A stretch of 64,000 nt of DNA from Brachypodium distachyon (Eukaryota; Streptophyta; Magnoliopsida; Poales; Poaceae): contig NC_016131.3 of assembly GCF_000005505.3 (NCBI RefSeq), positions 50,639,355 to 50,703,354 of the forward strand, in the 5' to 3' direction. The translations under genes and the position numbers were made by a program. Within the stretch, counting starts at the first letter, position 1, and every line of letters starts with the position of its first letter. Positions 55,890 through 64,000 of this stretch are shown piece after piece. Under the pieces are notes generated by a model that saw nothing but the letters and a program-made list of their open reading frames with translations, did not search any database and was not told the DNA's origin.

Positions 55890-58794
55890 CTATTGCTTTT
55901 GAGCTGGCTCTCCGGTCCAGTAAGTCTTGACAGCCACAAGGATCTTCTCAGGGTTGTATGGCCCAGACTCGTGGTCCATGATTTGGCTCTTCCATCTCAT
56001 GCCTTCAGAAATTGCTTGTATCTTCACTAAGATCTCCACGGTATCCCTGAAGATTACTGTTCCTTCAGGCCTCAGAATCCGGTCCATCTCCAACAGAATA
56101 TATGTTATGTCACACCTGAAACCATTGTTCAACATTAGTTCAAAATTAGCTGGCAAGGGGATCTAGTTAGGCCATGGCTTAAGTAATGAATAATCATTAA
56201 GTCTCCCGCTGCTTGCTTAAGCTGAACTTTCTTATAGTAAACCAAACACAAGCATGCAGAAACACCAGAAAAGAAACACATCAAGACAAGTGCATTTCAA
56301 CTGTAACAGAAAAACCTAGCCAGATGTTTGCTGAACTGAATAAGCCATGGCATGTAAGAAAAAGGAACATGTCAAGTGTGTAATTAGCATAGGTGCACAA
56401 GGAAAGTTTAACTGCACGGTCATTTCATACCTATCTTGATAAAAACTGAATACTTTATCAGCGTGGATGAGATCATATGTCCTCGGATACGTTGAGAAAG
56501 CCTCACACCAATCCTGGTATGCGCCAACGAAACCCCGTTCATAAATAACACCAAGGGTGTCATTAGAGGAGCCTTCAGGCACCACATTCATCACCCAAAG
56601 TGGATACTTCATCAGTGCAGCTGCAAAACCACCCATCCCTGCATCCATGTCCATTACGTTCCTATATCGCCCCTTAGCTAGTGGCGGAATCAGTTTCTTG
56701 TAGTAGTTCACTCTCTCTGCCCACAACTTGTTGTCCTCTTGGAATTTCTCAGGGGTAAGGCCTGAAACTGAACCTCGAGTTATTCTTGGGGGGACGGTCA
56801 GTGCTCTTTTTGGCCATTTCTCAAGAGCTCCACCAGCAACTTCTTCACTTTTCACATTTGGAAGAGGAGATATGCATGTCTCCATCTTCTTGTACCTATG
56901 TAGTTCCAAAGTCAGTTTGTTTACTGATCAAGAAAATATCAAAAGAAGGCCTTATGATGATCCTGAGGTCTAAGTATCTATGGCTGTACAAATGTGCTGC
57001 TACGTTTCTAGAATGGCGAGTTATTGTATAGTTAGAAGTTAACTGAGCCATAAGCCAGAAAAGGATTATATAATGTTCCCTAAACTGAAATTAAAGATTA
57101 AAAAAAATACTTCATTTCACTTAAGAACATATTGTTCAGAACAGTTTTAAAAGACACCAAAAAGCTAAACATGTTCAATTACTTTCTTTTTGAAAGCATA
57201 GGAAATTCAAGTGGTGTTATTTAAAGTATCAGGGGTGGTGCAAACATAACCTTGCTAAACAAAACCAGGCTCTTTACTACAGGACTACCAGAAAGAAAGA
57301 AAATCTATACTTGGACAGAAACAAGCTTGTTCTGAAAGTACAGATGACGAGCTGCTGCAAGTGTGGAACCAGTAGAATACTTGGAGATTAGCATAGCAGA
57401 ACTCTTACCAAGCAGAATCCACATCACTGCTTTTGCAAATCGGTGGAGTTTCATCGGCCTTCCGATTATTAGCACATTCTATGTGGTTGATAGGTTTCTG
57501 CCATATAGCAAGATCATCTTTCTCTACCACCTTCTTCCAGCAGAGGCGCTTTGCTAAGTCCTCAATCTCATCTTGCTCTTGCTTCAGGTCATCTTCTGTT
57601 CTTTGCCACCCCTTGGAGTGCCTCTTCCAATGGATTGGAGGTCCAGAGAGGATCCAGTAGCCTCCTGGTCTAAGAACTCTGTCCACCTCAATTAGATAGA
57701 TACCATCTGTCGATGAATAATCATATACCTCTGTTATACATTCACTGAACTTGCATTCGATGTAATGTTACTAAAAAGGTGTAACAACTAACAAGACATG
57801 AAAAACCTACCAAGCTTGTTCCATGGGATCAAACATCTAGAGCAGTGTGCCATGTCAAATGCTCGAGCAGGGTATGGGATTCTTTCGGTTCCCATCACTC
57901 CAATCATGGCCGGCACTCCCCGTTCTAATGCAAACTGTACCTGCGCCTCATGCGAATCCCTCGGTGCAAATGACATGGTGATGATGCCCCTCTTAAGAAG
58001 AAAAGCACCCCAACTTGCCACCTGAACAACAGCCAAATACTTTCACCATTAAACCTAAAACCCCTTAAAGTTTAAATACAACACGCAATATCATAGAAAT
58101 TCATCAAGCCACTTACCCCACATCCAGTATCAAGTGCAGTTCTGATATTGCCGTCAGTTAATGGTATGAGGGCATTGATATCATCGATATAAGCATCAGC
58201 ACCATGCGGGAACATTGTACCACCACCAGGGAATCTAAATCGGTCCCCTTCAACCTGAATCCAGTTCTGGACAGCTTTCTCGATGCTCAGCTCCCGGTGA
58301 GGAATGTTATCATACCAAGCATAGTCCCGACTTTGTGGCCACTTGAAGGGGTTCTTATAGTTTGGAGGCGCAGGAATCAAGCAACGGAACAGATCCTCTT
58401 TCTTAGGGCAGTGTCTCTCCCTGTACTGCATCATTGCCTTTGGAAATTTCCTTGCCCTCCTTGGATCATGGCAAGGGGTATACTCGCTGTACTTGAGCTG
58501 GCAAGGTGGGATTTTTTCCGGCGCAAGCAACGACTCATTGAAGGCCACCTGGTGGTGGGCTTGGAAATCAAGACGAGCACCTGATGGCTGCAGAGACGGG
58601 GTGCTGGAGGTACTCGGAGCAGCATCATTGCACTGGGTTTTAGTGTATATAGGGGTGGCCCTTGTATTAGAAGATGTGCCTTGCCAAGCACCAAGAATGT
58701 ATGCCGTGGCACACAGGCCGATCACGCCTATCGTCAATGTCACACGCATCCTTTGGAACTCTGGATGGCGGATCCCACTCTGTTCTTTCACCAT
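55890..58794 (-). CDS. Probable methyltransferase PMT (Golgi, QUA2/QUA3 family)
   Basis: Minus strand, exons 58794-58117, 58021-57811, 57706-57409, 56895-56431, 56115-55890; 625 aa, the usual family length. Type II membrane protein: a short N-terminus ([16 protein letters not shown]), then a signal anchor at about 16-36 ([20 protein letters not shown]) and a lumenal domain. Family marks: [67 protein letters not shown] motif [16 protein letters not shown] (split by an intron after GCG), [24 protein letters not shown], and the second half [65 protein letters not shown]. It likely methylates cell-wall polysaccharide (pectin) in the Golgi; the substrate is inferred from family. Start chosen just after an acceptor at 58803. 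Confidence 0.92.
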
Positions 58795-58803
58795 TGGACC
58801 TGC

Positions 58804-59900
58804 ATGCAAGAAGCTGCAACTCAGCACGTATGGAGCAGTACTAACATATGGCATTGAATAAAATTAACTGAGCAAGTTGATTGAAGAAGAGAGAGACAAT
58901 TGAGGCAATCAAGAATTCTGAAACATTGCCAGGATGGAATTGTGGCAACTAAATTTATTGTGGAGAAAAGAAGGCAAAGTGGAATAAAATAGCTACTCCG
59001 TATGAAGGAATGGAGATATAAGAATCTCTCTCTCTCTCATCCTTGTTCCTAAACAAAGAATGTCAGTTGTAGAAAGAGGATATCCTATCTGTCACTCTTT
59101 CTTGAAAGAACAAAAAAAATATGTAAAAATTGATGTGCAAAGAATGAGAGAACTTCAGATATAAACTAGACAGGAATGAAGGAAAAGCACAGGTGTGCCT
59201 TTCCAGCCAAGGAAAGAAGAACCTGTAAATTAAGGAATGGAGAAAGGGTTTATTTTTTTGCGGGTAGGAATGAAGAAAGGGTTAGCAGCAGAGCCACGAA
59301 ACCTCACCCGGATTTTGGTGCTGGAAACTCAAATCAAATCAGAACGGACAGAAACTAAGAGAATCTCTCCTGGATTTCCTCTACACAATCGTCCCATTGC
59401 CCACGGGCACCTGGGGCGGAACAAAAATCCATCCTTTTTTTCACAGAGGGGGAGGGAGGGAGAGATGGGAAGATCCGACCGACGGCAATCCCTGCCTGGA
59501 GTTCTTCCGCAAGATCTCGGACCAACGGGGAAGCGAGATGAGATTGATTGGGTTCCTCCTGAAATCCCTCTCTTGGGCTCAGTGGCAGGGAAAGAGAAGA
59601 ACTGGAAAAGGGCGAGTAGTTGGTTTGTGGTTTACCTCTCCTCCCGCAGCGAGAGACGAAGGCGGCGGGCCGGCGGCGGCGGCGCACTTTCCCCTGGGAA
59701 CTGGCAGCAGTGGAGTGGCTGCAGTCTGGAGTCAAAAATGGATGAGGAATCCAGCCACGAAAGCGACGGAACAACGATGGAAGCCGGCAAGAAGAAGGCT
59801 CTCCGTCGCTCCGAGTAGTACAACGAAATTCAGTCAATCAACCTAGTAAATTTTGTTTCGTTCCAGGATTACCTCGTTTGCGGCGAGGAAGAGGACAATG
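58804..59900 (-). promoter_or_regulatory. 5' UTR intron and promoter region of the PMT gene
   Basis: The minus strand shows cttgcatgcag directly before the start exon (acceptor at 58804) and a gaggagaggtaaacc donor near 59636. This implies a non-coding first exon at about 59640-59830, GC-rich with cgccgccgccggcccgccgc, and an intron of about 830 bp. The exact transcription start is not visible. Purine-rich tracts flank it. Confidence 0.45.
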
Positions 59901-62106
59901 AAAGAGGGAGAGGGGGGCTAATATATAAACTTTCGTTCTTCTTTTTTGATGATTTTCCCTGAAAAACTTACTCTGGGAAAAAAAATCTTGGGTATGACTT
60001 TTTAGTTTATTTGTTAAGTAACAAACACATCCTTTTGTTTTCAAAAATTAGAAAATAATACTCCAATGTGCATCTAGGGGTGGATATGTAGACCAACACG
60101 ACCAGCCAACTTAACCTATCGAGTTCAAAACCCAGCTCAACCCAACTTGTTAAGTACTCGTTAAACTTGTTGCATAGCATAAACAATCTATTATGTTGGA
60201 CAAATCACAAAATTTGCATGATATTATAAACTTAGCAAGCACTCAAAAACTCGACTCATTAAACTTGTTACCTTAATGAGTTGAAAAGGCCAACTAGACA
60301 CTGCAAGATAGTGTCCAAGTTGGAGCCAAGATAATACTAAGTTCACGGGTTTCGTTTCGTTTCTGCATTGCATCTATTGGATAAAAAGTTGCGTTTGTAA
60401 TTTTTCTTTATCTAACAGAATATTGGTCATTGATGAAGTATGCAAATATAACCGACTAATTTATGCACGACAAAGTATACGGTTACTCATTTTATGGTTT
60501 TTCGCATGGCAGCGAATGATAAATTTTTCCCTTAACAAAATTCACAGGCACAAGTTTTTTCTTCTAAAAAAACTATGCATGTTTTTTTCTTTATTTTTCA
60601 AATTTCTAAAAAAACTCATTTAATGATTTTTCCGCATGGCTGCAAGTGATAAATTTTAATGCACCCAATAGAAAATCCGTGGAGGATAATTGTCTATGTA
60701 TGTTGCTGTTGCACCATATGGTTGCTGATTTGTGTTCAAACCATAGTGGCACTCCTTTTTATCCATTAATTGAATCAATACCCATTTGGCATATTAGCAG
60801 CTAGCGTGTCAACATGGAAGAACACTTTTGTTCAGTAAGTTAACAATATGATGGATGGAGATGCTGAAGAACCGGAAACTTGGAACTGGTTTTGGTTAAT
60901 CCATGTGATTTATTCATTCTCAATTTGGCCATTGACCATCGATTCTAAAATTATTATACATCAATGAAAATTCTTATTTTCAAACCGTATTAGCTTCATC
61001 TTCGTTTTTAAGAAGAAAACCGCTAACCTAATTTATTTTTTGGATGTTTAAGGGGGAAAAGCAGTCTAAGAAAGAGATGCAGACATGACGGTATAGCTAT
61101 AGCTATCTCCTCTAGAAGCTGAAAACAAACTCATCTAGTCATGAATGGCAAAGATGCTCCCACTATGAAATAAAAACACTAAAAAATAATTAATTAATTA
61201 ATTAAACACACCAAAGAAAAATTGTTCGCCTGACCCCAATCACTGGCCCTAGATAAAAGAGGGCAATGGAGAAGGGAGAGCCAGGATGTAGATCAATCTG
61301 CGAGCAGCACAACGACTCCATTGCCATGGAGAATTACTGGCAAAGGGTAACCTGCCATTTTGCTCGCCTAATAAGAAATCGAACATAAGGGCAGCAACCA
61401 CAAGATTAAAAAAAAGAATGAATCTCAAATAAGTCACCAACAGAAAGAAGAGATGAGTAGTACCAGATGGCTCCCTCGGGAGATTTATTTATAGGGACGC
61501 CGGCCAGGCCCTAACTAACTAACGAACTAACCAACTCAGTCTATCTTGAAGGCAACAAACTTTATCTAGTAACAAAACAAACCAAATCCAAACTTATAAA
61601 AGGCTTAATCTGTTGCTGCAGCCGTATACCATTGCACTTGGGCTTGGGCCTTCAGCACTATGCCAGCCTCATTTCCTTACCATACTTCACATACTCAGAT
61701 GTACAGATGTACTTGTAAAAAAACACATACTCAGATATGCTCTGTTTCTCATCTCATAACTGGAAAAATCATGCCAATTGGAGTCAAGCAAGTATGAACA
61801 ACATGCAACAAAAGTTGGTCACAAGACCAGGTGTGTATATACATATTTACGTACTAACAGAAGGACGGCTCAGTGCTCGCATACAAGAATTCTCCAGCAT
61901 CTATGCACCAACTCCTGGGGAGTTTGCAAGGAAAACCAGCATTAATCCTGACTGTACATCTGGCTCTTCGCAAACCCCGATCGATGATGACAGAGCTGGG
62001 TGTATTTCCTTTCAACCTCTTTGTTGGATAAAACCAGCAAGTTCCTGCACCACTTGACTGCGACCATTACTCGGCTACAGGAATCAAAGACGATTTTCAG
62101 GTTTCA
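59901..62106. other. Intergenic between PMT and the DUF3754 gene
   Basis: Only short AT-rich frames, with a taattaattaattaattaa run at 61187-61205. 61240-61560 could be a degraded repeat. The 3' UTR of the minus-strand gene probably covers part of 61700-62106. No gene supported. Confidence 0.45.
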
Positions 62107-63761
62107 TCACCCTGCAGGCATAACACACAGAAGATAAGATTTCGACAAGCCCTTCCGGGAGTATTTCCAATCACATGATAATTTAGTTACTTGGTTGCTA
62201 CAACACTGGTGATGAGCTATGCTTAAAATTCATCAATAGTTTCTACCTTGTTCTGTCTTATGTTCCAACAGACTATCCCAGCGGCTTTTGAGGATCTCAT
62301 ATGCGTCTGGACATGGAATAGCTATTACAGAGGAGCTGCCGTTAGTTGGCAGCTCGATCACCAGACCCAACCGTAGCAGCGTCTCCATAGCTTTGTCGAT
62401 AGGCATTTCAATCTAAAAGAAAATCAGAAGCTCGCTTAATGAATTCATGACAGACAGAAAACACAATGAAAGGTATCAACTCCCACCTTCGCCTTAAATT
62501 TCTCGTACATAAACTGCTCGCAGGCATCTCTGATGCTTGCGCGAGATGACACCTGCATGGAAAAAGAATCAATAAAACGTGACTAAAGTATCGTGTAATG
62601 AAAGGAAGCATGGTTTCCAAAGAAAAGCAAGCATGCATACCTGATACTTCTTTCTGCAGAGCAACATAGCATATGCCAACAGTGCTTCCTTATACTGTAC
62701 AGAAAACAATCATGGAGAGAGTTCCCTTGCTCAAATACAGAGTGACATGCACAAAACTATGCTTTTGACTGTCCATTGAATGTTACCTGTTGTTGCTCAG
62801 AAGCATCGAGAAGAAAGTAAACTGAACCAAAGCCACTTGCTAATGTCTTTTCATAGAGCGTCTTATTGACCAGAAGCTGGAAAAGAGATATATTTGTGAA
62901 CTTCAAATTCCTATGCAAACATCGAAATAATGTAAATGATTCACCTGGTATCTATCTCTGGTCTGTTTGTAGCCTAGTGTCACACGGAACACAAGTATTG
63001 CAAGTGCAGTAAAAGCAGCTATATCAAGAAGAAAAGCTGACCTGCATTGTCATAGAAGATATAAAAAAAGGTTACTTGTTTTGTTAATATAAAAACGAAA
63101 ATCCCTAGAATTACTGATACGAAAGAACTACATACTTACGGGGACGAGGCTAAACTCTCAAATTTGTAGTTGACAACATATGCCAACAATCCTATTACGG
63201 TAGCTATATCCAGCCGTACCTTTATTAAAGAAAAAACTATCAACAAACCGAAGTGCAGGACAGAAAAAGAATAGTTCAATTATTATTTCGGATAAAGAGA
63301 TAATAACATAAAATATTGATCAGAGAATTACTGTATCAAGGATGCGGAAGGACAACTTCTTGTGAGGAAAAACCACCTACAGACAAAGTTCAGATGTTGT
63401 TAGTATAGTTTTTGCAATATCCTCTTAATGCAAAAACACACACTTCTCTTTCATTTTCTCAAAAGACAAAAGTGTTATGATGCCGATATATATTCTGAAC
63501 AGTGCAGAGGCTTTTTCAGGTTGTTGGCTGTATCAGCACTTAAACTGTATGTTTTACCCAAATTTTCCATCTAAGTACCATAAAAGATACTCAAATGATT
63601 TTTCCACAAGTCTGAGAAACTGAGACTCTTACTGGCAAATCTGGGATGGGTATTTTCTCGTAAATTTTCAACTGTGGCGGTAGCATCTCTGATTTGCCCC
63701 TCTCATTGCTTTCAGTAGCATCATCAGAATAAAGTATGATCAGTTCTTGAAATGCTGGTTC
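62107..63761 (-). CDS. DUF3754 transmembrane protein, 3' part
   Basis: Minus-strand exons from the window edge inward: 63761-63633, 63376-63332, 63219-63140, 63041-62945, 62876-62787, 62694-62641, 62552-62487, 62412-62247, 62111-62107 (stop). The encoded order is EPAFQELIILYSDDATESNE, QLKIYEKIPIPDLP, VVFPHKKLSFRILDT, VRLDIATVIGLLAYVVNYKF, SAFLLDIAAFTALAILVFRV, GYKQTRDRYQ, LLVNKTLYEKTLASGFGSVY, LLAYAMLLCRKKYQ, RASIRDACEQFMYEKFKAKI, AYEILKSRWDSLLEHKTEQG. This is the conserved C-terminal half of plant DUF3754 membrane proteins: an IPIPDLP motif, two membrane helices, then a cytosolic-type helical domain. Function is not established; some relatives are predicted plastid or mitochondrial. All phases agree. 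5' exons lie beyond 64000 or in 63762-64000, where I cannot place one with confidence. Confidence 0.85.
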
Positions 63762-64000
63762 CTGGCAAAGAACAAAATGGAATAATGTATCTTCTTTGCA
63801 AACTATTTTTTTAAAGTAACATTTCTGCATATTATTGGCATCACATAGCAAATACAAAGACAATAACACATGGTTATCTGAATACGGTCAGTGTTTTGCA
63901 ATGAAAATATGTCTTGTGAATTTGGGGGCAAAGGTTGTGTGCACGTAAACTGTGTCATCTGAACCGTCTCGTCTGGTTTGGTCTCATCATGCAAGGTGTT

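Noticed and set aside
59355..59846. Overlapping frames of 100-190 aa around the PMT 5' region
   Set aside because: Frames on both strands in a GC-rich 5' UTR/promoter; no homology or conserved start.
63803..63994. Minus-strand 63-aa frame as an additional DUF3754 exon
   Set aside because: It does not resemble the family sequence expected before EPAFQEL and has no convincing donor; more likely intron.
1..64000. CRISPR arrays, bacterial operons, rRNA or tRNA genes
   Set aside because: None seen. Direct repeats here are TE-related tandem units, and the sequence is clearly plant nuclear DNA.

Overview
The window is nuclear DNA from a grass, most likely a pooid. Four intron-containing plant genes fill about 41.7-64 kb. 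The rest is packed with grass-type transposons: a solo LTR that closely resembles BARE1/Angela, Stowaway and Tourist MITEs, a CACTA end beginning CACTACGGGAA, Helitrons ending in a CCGT..ACGG hairpin plus CTAG, a Pack-MULE, and an L1-type LINE. Four real genes in 22 kb suggest a compact genome (Brachypodium-like rather than wheat-like), but the species cannot be fixed from sequence alone.

0-33.5 kb is an accessory region built from repeated pieces of two small membrane-protein families. The first is a divergent SWEET-like (MtN3/saliva) seven-helix protein with a long acidic, proline/glutamine-rich C-terminal tail. One near-complete copy lies at 10.77-12.25 kb (+). Partial or broken copies lie at 1.9-2.25 kb (-), 5.36-6.08 kb (-), 16.6-16.9 kb (+) and 29.63-30.77 kb (+), with exon scraps at 20.15, 31.9 and 33.35 kb. 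The second is an unrecognised two-helix protein of 122-131 aa starting MADVENP, with three intact single-exon copies at 3.06 kb (+), 14.23 kb (+) and 27.80 kb (-). Left-arm sequence at 0.69-3.45 kb reappears inverted at 27.8-33.35 kb. A second inverted pair, 3.66-5.07 kb and 20.17-20.72 kb, differs by two transposon insertions. Between the arms lie a Pack-MULE with a PPR gene fragment (6.5-7.8 kb), a Tourist MITE (12.29 kb), a PIF/Harbinger remnant (about 12.7-13.5 kb), a Helitron (15.05-16.48 kb) and a nest at 20.76-27.53 kb, where a MITE holds a LINE that holds LTR-like sequence that holds a foldback element.

33.5-41.2 kb is a Helitron-rich strip: one Helitron split by a solo LTR (33.49-35.76 kb), a tail-to-tail Helitron junction at 35.76 kb, a captured gene fragment resembling a Ulp1/SUMO protease (36.3-37.6 kb, -), and a complete compact Helitron (39.33-40.02 kb).

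41.7-64 kb holds ordinary genes: SEC16 (+; COPII scaffold at ER exit sites), a MEB-like ER membrane protein (+), a Golgi pectin-methyltransferase-type PMT (-), and the 3' part of a DUF3754 membrane protein (-). Three of these four act in or are related to the secretory system, but they are separate transcription units and I see no evidence that they are co-regulated.
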